From contig CANEHP010000031.1 in the NCBI GenBank assembly GCA_947427325.1, positions 1 to 15,911 on the forward strand: a stretch of DNA of 15,911 bases, read 5' to 3'. The notes beneath the pieces are model-generated. The model was not told the origin of the DNA. It was given only the letters and a program-made list of their open reading frames with translations, and searched no databases. The stretch comes from an uncultured Clostridia bacterium. GTDB lineage: Bacteria > Bacillota > Clostridia > Oscillospirales > Ruminococcaceae. Positions 1-7,192 of the stretch are shown here, piece after piece (the first letter of the stretch is position 1; the number at the start of each line of letters is the position of its first letter). The translations under genes were made by a program, and so were the position numbers.

Positions 1-415
1 GCAGCTTTTGACTGTCTCCGAAGACCTTCACCACTATAAAAGGGTCTGTGCTTTCAAGCTCCTTTAAGGCAGAGGAAAACACCCGTATGAATTTTTCCTT
101 GTTTACGGGCTTTAGCAGGTAGTGAAAAGCGTTTACGTCAAAGGCCTGCTCCATATAGTCGGAATAAGCGGTAATAAAGATTATGACCGACTTTTTGCCG
201 CTTCTGTTTTCTTTGCGAAGCCTTTTGGCTGTTTCTATGCCGTCAAGCTGTCCCATTTCTATATCAAGAAAAATTATATCAAAATAAATTTTTTCCTTTA
301 TAAGCGCCTCCCCTGCGGAAAAAAGGGTGATTTCCGCCTTAGGGCAGCTTTGCTTTGCCAAAAGAAAAATTTCCCGCCCGATCTCGGCGTTGTCGTCGCA
401 TATGGCTATTCTCAT
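1..415 (-). CDS. LytTR-family response regulator, N-terminal part (cut by window edge)
   Basis: The visible 138 residues are a complete receiver domain followed by the first strand of a second domain. An acidic pair follows the start (MRIAICDDN, D7-D8), the likely phosphoacceptor is D51 in IIFLDIEM, T82 lies in FITAYSDY, and K102 is the conserved lysine in LLKPVNKE. The segment from about residue 126 (FIVVKVFGDSQKL) looks like the start of a LytTR DNA-binding domain, as in AgrA/VirR-type regulators, but the rest lies beyond base 1. The ATG at 415 is preceded by an AGAGG ribosome site. It would take phosphate from a sensor kinase and control transcription; no kinase gene is visible here. The receiver call is firm and the LytTR call is likely. 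Confidence 0.88.
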   Translation of the reverse strand, partial: MRIAICDDNAEIGREIFLLAKQSCPKAEITLFSAGEALIKEKIYFDIIFLDIEMGQLDGIETAKRLRKENRSGKKSVIIFITAYSDYMEQAFDVNAFHYLLKPVNKEKFIRVFSSALKELESTDPFIVVKVFGDSQKL

Positions 416-461
416 TTTGTACCTCTGTTTTCGGTATGACGGTTTGTATATAATTAGATAT

Positions 462-623
462 TATACTAATTCTTAATCATCTTATAGACAACTTTGCAAA
501 AATCCTGCGCTTATTGCTTCGTCAAGCCGCCTTGCTATATCGCATATAGCTGCGGCGGCTTTCCTCGCACTAAACGCAGCCTTTTCGCAAATTTGTCTAC
601 AATCTGATTAAGAAATAGTATTA
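462..623. repeat. 162-bp near-continuous palindrome, MITE-like repeat (family A, copy 1)
   Basis: The two halves (462-540 and 544-623) are imperfect reverse complements over almost their full length, centred near 542. The ends read ATACTAATTCTTAATCA on the plus strand and ATACTATTTCTTAATCA on the minus strand. Both arms continue with a TAGACAA...TTTGC...CTGCG stretch, then AAGCCGCC and CTATAT around a CGC loop. No ORF lies inside. Its ends and the TAGACAAA/TTTGCGAAAA block recur at 14287-14366, which marks it as a dispersed repeat rather than a simple terminator. Transcribed RNA would fold into one long hairpin. It lies between the response regulator and the terminator of the gene run to its right; the rest of the 416-768 gap holds only that terminator. 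Confidence 0.8.
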
Positions 624-688
624 TTTTACCATATTTAAGAAATATTTTCCGCATTTTCGGTGTGAAATACGGAATTTTCGGCGTAAAG

Positions 689-719
689 TAAAAAAGAGCC
701 GCTGCTTTGGGCGGCTCTC
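689..719 (-). terminator. Rho-independent terminator of the GNAT/ABC gene run
   Basis: On the minus strand a GAGCCGC / GCGGCTC stem (arms 711-717 and 696-702) with an 8-nt loop is followed directly by six T. It lies about 50 nt after the stop codon of the acetyltransferase gene and would end the transcript that runs leftward through the ABC cassette. Confidence 0.88.
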
Positions 720-768
720 AAATTGTCAACAGACACATTTTCAAGGTTTGGGATAAGCCGAATTTATA

Positions 769-1224
769 CTATAGCTTTCTGCAATAGACCCTATCATCAT
801 CACCGTATATGTCCTTCTGATTTTCGATATAAGTAAATCCGTAATGCTCATACAAATTCGTTTGGTCTGTTGCTATCCATATTTCGGAGTATCCCGAGCT
901 TTTTGTCCTTTCGCAAATTGTATCGAGCAAAAACCTGCTGTTCCCCTTATTTCTGTATTCGGGATAAGTATATACAAAACCTATCCAGGGAAACCGCCGG
1001 GGCGAGCTGATACAATCCTGATTTGAAAGGGTCGCAAACGATATAAGCTTTTTATTGTCCACAAGCAAAAACAACCTGCTGTTTTTTCCAAGCAAGCTCT
1101 CCATTCTTGGAATGTCATTCAGCAATTCCGCAAGAAACCCCGCCGCCCTCCGGTCAGCCGCCGCAATCTGTTTTTTCCATAATTCCTTGTCCTTATCCTC
1201 AAAATATTCGATTACCTTCAACAT
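769..1224 (-). CDS. GNAT-family N-acetyltransferase
   Basis: This 151-residue protein has the size and layout of a single GNAT domain, which transfers an acetyl group from acetyl-CoA to an amine. The acetyl-CoA binding segment is FVYTYPEYRNKGNSRFLL with RNKGNS at residues 91-96; the last Gly/Ala of the usual R/Q-x-x-G-x-G/A loop is Ser. The C-terminal LYEHYGF (124-130) is the typical GNAT motif-B ending. The ATG at 1224 is chosen because AAAGGAG lies 3 nt upstream; a longer reading to 1251 would need a TTG start and has no such site. It follows the 73-residue gene by 41 nt and is the last gene before the terminator at 689-719. The substrate cannot be told. Confidence 0.87.
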   Translation of the reverse strand: MLKVIEYFEDKDKELWKKQIAAADRRAAGFLAELLNDIPRMESLLGKNSRLFLLVDNKKLISFATLSNQDCISSPRRFPWIGFVYTYPEYRNKGNSRFLLDTICERTKSSGYSEIWIATDQTNLYEHYGFTYIENQKDIYGDDDRVYCRKL

Positions 1225-1265
1225 TTCTCCTTTCTCTGCAAACCAAGGCAAGAAAAGCAGATTTA

Positions 1266-1487
1266 CTAATCACTTTCCAAACCTTTGATTTTATTAAATA
1301 CAACCGTCTGCTCTTTCATGGATATTTTCCCGACCTGATAACCGTATTCCTCAAGCTCCCTTTTGTATTTCAGAAAGGAATGATCAATGGCTGTTCCCGA
1401 TATTTCGGCTATTTCTTCAAAAGTCAGCTTGAAGGATTGAGTTCCATTAGTCTGTACATATTCCCATAAAGCGTCATATTTACTCAT
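1266..1487 (-). CDS. Small 73-residue protein, resembles DUF7662-type domains
   Basis: The product starts MSKYDALWEYVQ, continues with KLTFEEIAEISG and IDHSFLKYKRELEEYG, and ends in QTVVFNKI. The KYD-LWEYL start and LTF-EIE-ILG segment recall small bacterial DUF7662-type proteins, which look like a winged-helix fold; this is from memory of the family, not a search. The function is unknown. The ATG at 1487 is chosen over an upstream TTG (1547) because AAAGGAG lies 8-9 nt before it. It sits between the second ABC half-transporter (134 nt upstream) and the acetyltransferase (41 nt downstream) with no terminator in between, so co-transcription is likely. Confidence 0.72.
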   Translation of the reverse strand: MSKYDALWEYVQTNGTQSFKLTFEEIAEISGTAIDHSFLKYKRELEEYGYQVGKISMKEQTVVFNKIKGLESD

Positions 1488-1621
1488 TATGTTTTCTCCT
1501 TTACATCTATCTGCCGTTCTGTAAAATGACCCTGTAATTTCCCGCAAATCTCGGTAAAACGCCGCTGCGTCAGCCGTCTTTATCCAAATTTCATTGGAGC
1601 GTCCATGGACTGATTAAGCTG

Positions 1622-3808
1622 TCAGCCCTCCGCCGTCTCCTTCATTGCGGAGGTACTTCTTTGTGCCATAACCAAACGGTAATAAACGCCCTTTCTTCCC
1701 ATAAGCTCGGTGTGAGTTCCAATCTCGGCAACCTTTCCCTTATCAAGGACAATAAGCCTGTCCGCACTGCTTAAGGTGGAAAGTCTGTGAGCAATGGCTA
1801 TGGTGGTTCTGCCCTTTATCAAACGGTTTAAAGCGGTCTGAATCTGCTTTTCCGTTTGCGTATCGAGACTGGCTGTTGCTTCGTCTAAAATAAGGATCTT
1901 GGGATTTCTTAAAATCGCTCTTGCAATAGCCACTCTCTGCCGCTCGCCGCCCGAAAGGCTGTAGCCCTTTTCACCCACATAGGTGTTGTAGCCGTCGGGA
2001 AGTCTTGTTATAAAATCATGACAGTCGGCTATCTTTGCCGCAGCTATTATTTCCTCAAATGTGGCGTCGGGCTTTGAATAGGCTATATTCTCCATAACCG
2101 TGCCGTTAAAGAGGAAGGTTTCCTGCAAAACCACGCCTAATCTGCTGTGAAGCGATTCCGAGGACATTTCCCTTAAATCCGTTCCGTCAATCTTGATTGA
2201 GCCGTAGGTGGGGTCGTAAAGGCGCATTACAAGGTTTATCAGGGTAGATTTACCTACTCCCGAATGCCCTACTAAGCCTATCATTTCGCCCTGCTTGATC
2301 TCAAAGGAGATATTTTTCAGTACGGGATTGTATGCAGTGTAGCCGAAGGAAACATTTTCAAAGGTAATATTGCCCTCAATATCGCATTTTAAAGCATTTT
2401 CCGACTCCGAAAGGTCTATTGGCTCGTCTAATATCTCAAACACCTTTCCTGCGGACACCATAGCCTGTGTAAGAGTTCGGGGCAGCTGAATAAGCCAATA
2501 AACAGGTCCGTACATCATCGAGGCATAGCCCGTAAACTGCACAAATTCTCCTAAGGTAATGGTCATTCCCATAACATAGCTTGCGCCGAAGTAAAGCATA
2601 AGCATTTCGCCAACCGCAAGAATATAGCGCATTATGGGGTACAGAAGATACCATGTGCATTCCGCCCTTTCAAGGTTTTTCGATACTTTATAGGATATGC
2701 CCTTGTATCGCTCTATTTCTCTTTCCTCGCTGCCGTAGCTTTTTACTACCTTTGTTCCTGAAATTACATCATTAAGGTATTTTGAGGAATCGCAGGTTCT
2801 TCTCCACCATCTCTGATAACCCGCTCCGATTCTCTTCATTATCTTCTGAGCCGCCCAGCCTGCAACGGGCAGAGGAATAACTACCATTAAAGCAAGCCTC
2901 CAGTTTGTAACAAACATTATTATTGCCAAAACCATAAGAGCAGCCACATTAAGTATCATCTGTCTGCCGTTGCCCGTCATAAAGTTCTGTAAAACTCTTG
3001 CGTCTTCGCTTAAACGGCGGATAATTTCGCCCGACGTGCGGCGGGAAAAGGACTTCATTGAAATAAGCTGAATTTTATCGAACAAGTCCTTGCGCAAATC
3101 TCTTATAAATCTTGTGGAAAGCCTGATGTTTATTTTCCATGCCGCAAAGTCAAAAAGGCAAGTTATTGCCGACAGAGCCACTATCATTACCGCAATCCGG
3201 GCAAACAGACTCAAATCCGCCCCCTCGCCTATTCCCACGTCGTCAACTACCTGCCGATACATCATAGGCATAATAATGTTTGCGCCGTAGGACATAATTG
3301 CAAGAGCGGTAACGGCAAAAAACGGCACTTTATAGCGCATCATTCTGTTAAGCAGTTTTTTTACCGTTCCCGAACGCTTTGCACAGAAGGGACATTCCGC
3401 CATTCCTTCTATTTTCGCTCCGCATTTGGGACAGTTAGGCTCTTGCGTATCGCTGGTTTCCGACAGCTCTCCCGTTTTGACGTAAAAATCCAGAATTTTT
3501 GCCAGCTCTGCAAAACGGATATAATGGGTCTGACTGAAACAGCAGAACAGCTCCCATTTGCTGTTATCCCTGCGGCGTCCTCTGAACATTGAGCTGCCCG
3601 ACTGGCGGAATACCTCAAAGCTGTAAAAATCCTTTATCTCAAAGGTTTTTTCCCGACCCTTTTCACCGTAAACGTACATTTTATTGCGATCCGCCATAAA
3701 ATGTCCCTTGGTAAGCTTGCCCTTTTCGGTGATATCAAAGGGCAGACTGAAAATTATTTCCTCGGAATTACCGCTGTAATCCTTTGGCAGTGATATTTTT
3801 AAATTCAT
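1622..3808 (-). CDS. Half-ABC exporter with N-terminal accessory domain and zinc ribbon
   Basis: The 728-residue protein has three parts. Residues 1 to about 115 form a beta-rich region of unknown type (GHFMADRNKMYVYGEKG, KWELFCCF), perhaps PH-like. Residues 126-142 form a four-cysteine zinc ribbon (C126, C129, C139, C142). Residues 160-440 are a type-1 exporter membrane domain with the coupling segment SFSRRTSGEIIRRLSED. The ATPase has Walker A GHSGVGKST (514-522), Q-loop Q562, signature LSGGE (618-622), Walker B ILILDE with E643 and switch His674, so it should be active. It lies downstream of the DUF1854 gene and is paired with the 785-residue half-transporter, probably as a heterodimer. 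The substrate is unknown. Typical half-exporters are about 580-600 residues; the surplus is the N-terminal extension. Confidence 0.93.
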   Translation of the reverse strand: MNLKISLPKDYSGNSEEIIFSLPFDITEKGKLTKGHFMADRNKMYVYGEKGREKTFEIKDFYSFEVFRQSGSSMFRGRRRDNSKWELFCCFSQTHYIRFAELAKILDFYVKTGELSETSDTQEPNCPKCGAKIEGMAECPFCAKRSGTVKKLLNRMMRYKVPFFAVTALAIMSYGANIIMPMMYRQVVDDVGIGEGADLSLFARIAVMIVALSAITCLFDFAAWKINIRLSTRFIRDLRKDLFDKIQLISMKSFSRRTSGEIIRRLSEDARVLQNFMTGNGRQMILNVAALMVLAIIMFVTNWRLALMVVIPLPVAGWAAQKIMKRIGAGYQRWWRRTCDSSKYLNDVISGTKVVKSYGSEEREIERYKGISYKVSKNLERAECTWYLLYPIMRYILAVGEMLMLYFGASYVMGMTITLGEFVQFTGYASMMYGPVYWLIQLPRTLTQAMVSAGKVFEILDEPIDLSESENALKCDIEGNITFENVSFGYTAYNPVLKNISFEIKQGEMIGLVGHSGVGKSTLINLVMRLYDPTYGSIKIDGTDLREMSSESLHSRLGVVLQETFLFNGTVMENIAYSKPDATFEEIIAAAKIADCHDFITRLPDGYNTYVGEKGYSLSGGERQRVAIARAILRNPKILILDEATASLDTQTEKQIQTALNRLIKGRTTIAIAHRLSTLSSADRLIVLDKGKVAEIGTHTELMGRKGVYYRLVMAQRSTSAMKETAEG

Positions 3809-3912
3809 AAATAATCAATCCTCGCTGTCAAGCTGCCGATTTTCTCCGACTTTGCCGCCGCACGGATTTTATAGCTTTGTTATGCGGCGCTTTCGGATAA
3901 ACCGACAGTGTA

Positions 3913-4446
3913 TCAAACAAACAATTCCAACTTCTTATTGCTCTTTCCGTCAAGCTTGTTTAAATCGGGAATCTGATACTTGTTGCCGTCCGAATCGGTA
4001 ACCGTTAAAATTCCGCTGTTGTTTATGCGGAAATTTGTCCACCAGTCGTTTATGGCAATTTTCTTTCTTCCCGCAGTGGTATCTGCGTCAACAAACAGAT
4101 AACCCATTCTGTTGTCACGGATAGAGTGAATTTTTGTAATAACGGGTATGTAGTAGCGGAAATTAAGGTAATCCTCGCAAAGCTGCCTTTGCTCCCCGCT
4201 CATCTCCTTTAGATCCCTTATAACGCCTATTTCGATCCATTCCTCCTCGTTGTTTCTGAAAGAAACGCTTATATAGGCGTCAAGGCAGTAAAAGGGCTGC
4301 AGGCGTGTAAGACTCACTTCCTCATAGCTTTTTCCCTCATACTCGGCAAAAAGATATCCGCTGTCTTTTCTTTCAAGCTTTAATTTGTTTACGTCTATTA
4401 TTCTTAAGGTATCTATTGAAAAATCGTCAATTTTATAATTATTCAT
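3913..4446 (-). CDS. DUF1854 family protein between the two half-ABC exporters
   Basis: The 177-residue soluble protein shows the DUF1854 pattern: an aromatic RLQPFYCLDAYISVSF segment, then EIGVIRDLKEMS, YLNFRYYIPVITKIHSI, a central DWWTNFRI region, and an ending with DGNKYQIPDLNKLDGKSNKKLE. There is no signal peptide or membrane segment. DUF1854 genes are known next to ABC transporters, and in some proteobacteria are named as cyanophycin-metabolism associated (from memory). No cyanophycin gene is visible here. The ATG at 4446 has AGAAAGGAC 5-6 nt upstream. It is 104 nt ahead of the 728-residue transporter and is separated from the 785-residue one by the palindromic element at 4486-4682. I infer that it is a subunit or regulator of the exporter. 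Confidence 0.82.
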   Translation of the reverse strand: MNNYKIDDFSIDTLRIIDVNKLKLERKDSGYLFAEYEGKSYEEVSLTRLQPFYCLDAYISVSFRNNEEEWIEIGVIRDLKEMSGEQRQLCEDYLNFRYYIPVITKIHSIRDNRMGYLFVDADTTAGRKKIAINDWWTNFRINNSGILTVTDSDGNKYQIPDLNKLDGKSNKKLELFV

Positions 4447-4485
4447 ATAAAGTCCTTTCTCATTTGGGAAACCGTATGCCGAAAA

Positions 4486-4682
4486 CTAGGGGCTATCTGA
4501 AAAGTCGCAATTTGCACAAATTTCTACTAAATGCGGACGCTTTCTGCGTCAAAGAATGCAGGTAGTAATCCCCTAAGGGGGATTACTACGGAATACTTTA
4601 GTATTCCTGTGCTTTTTTCCTTGAAATCGCCACGCATTTAGCGAAATTGCACAAAATTGCTTAGTTTTCAGATACGCCCTAG
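4486..4682. mobile_element. MITE-like palindromic element (family B) inside the ABC cassette
   Basis: The ends are inverted repeats: CTAGGGGCTATCTGAAAA going inward from 4486 and CTAGGGCGTATCTGAAAA inward from 4682. Matching continues through a GCAATTT/GCAATTTTG block to CTAAATGC, giving arms of about 45 bp. The interior holds a perfect 12-bp stem (4562-4573 with 4578-4589, loop TAAG), a perfect 7-bp stem (4590-4607) and a small GACGC/GCGTC stem. There is no transposase. CTAG at both ends may be a target duplication (CTAG or TA) or simply part of the repeat. The right end includes the TAG stop codon of the upstream transporter gene, so the element abuts or created that stop. Confidence 0.75.
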
Positions 4683-7036
4683 TCCATGGATATAGTTTTA
4701 AGAGCCTCCGCCTGTAATTTATACAGCTCAAAATACTTGCCCTTTTTATGGATAAGCTCGTCATGAGTGCCTGTTTCCTTAACTTCGCCGTTTTCTATAA
4801 CGCACAGCATATCTGCGTCACGCAATGTTGAGAGCCTGTGAGCTATGGCTATTACCGTTCTTCCCTTTTTCAGATTGTCTATGGCATTTTGGATCTTCCG
4901 CTCGGTGCGCGTATCCATTGAAGCGGTCGCCTCGTCCAAAATAAGGATATTGGGCTTTTGTATCAATGCACGGGCTATTGAAAGACGCTGTCTTTCTCCT
5001 CCGGACAAGTCGGCTCCGCCGCTTCCGATCACCGTATCGTAGCCGTCCGGAAGCTTTAATATGAAATCATGAGCATTGGCGCTTTTTGCCGCTTCAATAA
5101 CCTCGTCCAAGGTTGCTTCGGGTCTGGCATAGCGTATATTGTCGGCAACAGTTCCCATAAATATATAGGTTTCCTGAGAAACTATGCCTATGCTTCTTCT
5201 TAAATCCTCAAAGGCTATATCCCGGACGCTTATTCCGTCAATGGAAATAGTGCCGTTGGTGGTATCGTAGAGCCTTGATATAAGGTTAATAAGGGTGGAC
5301 TTTCCTGCGCCTGTTTTTCCCACTATGCCGTAAAACTGCCCCGCCTTAATATTCATAGATAAATCCTTAAGTACGGCGACGCCCGCTTCATACTCAAAGC
5401 TTACGTTTTTAAGTACAATATCGCCCTTCAGACCTTCCGCTCCAACCTTGGCGGGATTTTCCGGGGGCTTTACGGTGGGCTTGCTGTCCATTATCTCAAA
5501 AACTCTCGACGCTGCGTCAAGACAGCGTGAAAGATCGTCCCCTGCCCAAATCATAAAGTACATAGGTTCAATCATCATGCTCAAATAACCAGTCATAAGC
5601 ATAAGCTCGCCTAAGCCGATTTTTTCCGTTACAACAAGGTAATATCCGAAAACCGTCATAATTGCGCCGCCAACAATAAATATTGCGTCCTGACCAAATT
5701 CAAAGTTTGCGCCCCTGGCTCTGCAAGCTATATCGGCGTCATAAACCTTGCCCAAGCTTTTGCCGAAACGGTCCTTTTCCTGCTCCTCCCTTGCAAATGC
5801 CTTTACAACACGGTGTCCGTTTACCGAATCGTTAAGGTTGGAGCGCATTTTTCTCATAGAAAGGTTTATTCCCCTCCAAAGCCTGCGCTGCCCCTTTATA
5901 AACCACATTTCCGAAAAGGCGATGATGACGATCATTCCCAAAACGCAAGCCGCAAGCATAGGCGCCATAATAAACATAAGAATGCTCATAGATACTAACT
6001 TTACTATGTTTACCACTCCGCCGGGAACAATATTGCAGAAAAACTCGCTTACCTCCTCTGCGTCGCCGTCAACACGGGTCATAAGAGAGCCTGTCTGCTT
6101 TGAGGTAAAGAAGGGCAGCGACAAATGCTGCATGGCGTTGTAAACCTTTACTCTCAGACTGTGCATGACCTTTGTTACCGCCTTGGTAAATACCACTCCG
6201 TAGGCGCATTGCAGCAGCTCGGAAAGAACCTTAAAGCCCGCCACCATTATTATGGCAAAAAGAATTTGTCCGTAAAACTCTCCTGCGGAATCCAACACCT
6301 TATCATACAAAAAGGTAGTGCTGAAATAAGGCGAAACCACCGCCAAAGCCGCCGACAATACCATCATAAAAACAATCGCAGCGGATTGAAGCTTGTATTC
6401 GCCGAAAAGCCCGAACAGTCTTTTAATAATAGAGGACTTTTTCACGCAGTAGGGGCAGAATTTTCTGTTGGGGTCGGGGTATTTCTGCCCACACTTGGGA
6501 CAGAAGGGGCTGTTTTCCGCCAAAGGAGTATCGTCAATCTCTTCGCCCTTGACCGTCATATTGTAGCGGCGGGAAAACTGCTCCGCCTTTTCGGAAAATC
6601 CCGCCGAAAAACGGCTGAGCCATACCTTTTCGCCCTCGGGTCGGTTTTCCTCCCTGTTTATTGATTCAAGAGCGGTATCATCGGTCTTGATTTGAACCTC
6701 CCGCTCCTTTGAAGCCCCGTCCTCCGCCTTCATTTTGCCCATCAGGCGGCAGGTGTGGCGGTAACGGTCCACATAAAGCTCCTTAAGCTGCTCCATACTG
6801 TATTCATTGTATTCCTTAAAGTCAAATACGGTATGAAATTTTTTCTTATCGCTTACAAGTCTGTCATAGCCGCTTACTATGTAAAGATTTTTGCTGTCGA
6901 AGGTCAAGTATGTATCGTAATACAAGCCCTCGCCGTTCATATCGCATTTAAGGCAGTACAAAAGGCTGTCGGGATCAACGCCCCTGTTCACCAAAGCCTC
7001 CAATGCTCCTTGTGTTAATGTGTCAAAATATTTCAT
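4679..7036 (-). CDS. Half-ABC exporter with long N-terminal domain and zinc ribbon
   Basis: The 785-residue protein starts MKYFDTLTQG. Residues 1 to about 165 are a soluble region (TYLTFDSKNLYIVSGYDRL is a beta-rich segment, perhaps PH-like). C179/C182 and C194/C197 form a zinc ribbon (FCPKCG, FCPYC). A type-1 exporter membrane domain spans about 215-500, with FTSKQTGSLMTRVDGD as coupling segment. ATPase motifs are complete: Walker A GKTGAGKST (573-581), Q621, LSGGE (677-681), Walker B LILDE with E702, and H733. The start is uncertain: a GGGAGGA ribosome site at 7049-7055 lies 12 nt before the ATG at 7036 but only touches the ATG at 7048, and a GTG at 7057 overlaps it. It is the first gene of the cassette, after the trpS terminator. 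Confidence 0.92.
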   Translation of the reverse strand: MKYFDTLTQGALEALVNRGVDPDSLLYCLKCDMNGEGLYYDTYLTFDSKNLYIVSGYDRLVSDKKKFHTVFDFKEYNEYSMEQLKELYVDRYRHTCRLMGKMKAEDGASKEREVQIKTDDTALESINREENRPEGEKVWLSRFSAGFSEKAEQFSRRYNMTVKGEEIDDTPLAENSPFCPKCGQKYPDPNRKFCPYCVKKSSIIKRLFGLFGEYKLQSAAIVFMMVLSAALAVVSPYFSTTFLYDKVLDSAGEFYGQILFAIIMVAGFKVLSELLQCAYGVVFTKAVTKVMHSLRVKVYNAMQHLSLPFFTSKQTGSLMTRVDGDAEEVSEFFCNIVPGGVVNIVKLVSMSILMFIMAPMLAACVLGMIVIIAFSEMWFIKGQRRLWRGINLSMRKMRSNLNDSVNGHRVVKAFAREEQEKDRFGKSLGKVYDADIACRARGANFEFGQDAIFIVGGAIMTVFGYYLVVTEKIGLGELMLMTGYLSMMIEPMYFMIWAGDDLSRCLDAASRVFEIMDSKPTVKPPENPAKVGAEGLKGDIVLKNVSFEYEAGVAVLKDLSMNIKAGQFYGIVGKTGAGKSTLINLISRLYDTTNGTISIDGISVRDIAFEDLRRSIGIVSQETYIFMGTVADNIRYARPEATLDEVIEAAKSANAHDFILKLPDGYDTVIGSGGADLSGGERQRLSIARALIQKPNILILDEATASMDTRTERKIQNAIDNLKKGRTVIAIAHRLSTLRDADMLCVIENGEVKETGTHDELIHKKGKYFELYKLQAEALKTISMD

Positions 7037-7062
7037 TATAAATGTCATTCCTCCCACGAAAA

Positions 7063-7099
7063 GCGTAACACAAAATTACACGGTCTTTTGTTATTACGC
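7063..7099 (-). promoter_or_regulatory. Hairpin in the leader just upstream of the ABC cassette
   Basis: On the minus strand GCGTAATAACAAAA and TTTTGTGTTACGC pair with one bulge around a 10-nt loop. The structure ends about 7 nt before the GGGAGGA ribosome site of the first ABC gene and is followed by only four T. It could be a weak second terminator behind trpS or a leader structure affecting translation of the transporter. The role is inferred from position only. Confidence 0.4.
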
Positions 7100-7110
7100 T
7101 TTTTAAACAC

Positions 7111-7143
7111 AAAAAAGCACAACCGTAAAACGTTACGGTTATG
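7111..7143 (-). terminator. Rho-independent terminator of trpS
   Basis: On the minus strand CATAACCGTAA pairs with TTACGGTTGTG around a CGTT loop (11 bp with one G-T pair), followed by C and six T. It lies about 50 nt after the trpS stop codon and separates trpS from the ABC cassette. Confidence 0.9.
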
Positions 7144-7192
7144 CCCGAAGATTTTTATTCCGCTTTAAGGCAAGCCCAATAAGCCCTTTAAA

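Noticed and set aside
651..691. Imperfect direct repeat (ATTTTCGGTGTGAAATA / ATTTTCGGCGTAAAGTA), possible LytTR binding sites
   Set aside because: The repeats do not match the LytTR box pattern or its usual spacing, and they are far from the response regulator start.
1488..1621. Possible remnant gene between the 728-residue transporter and the 73-residue gene
   Set aside because: Only short open stretches exist in each frame, with stops and no recognisable similarity.
6125..6664. Long plus-strand open frame (179 residues) opposite the ABC gene
   Set aside because: It is antisense to a clear transporter coding region, has no family features and no ribosome site, so it is a shadow frame.
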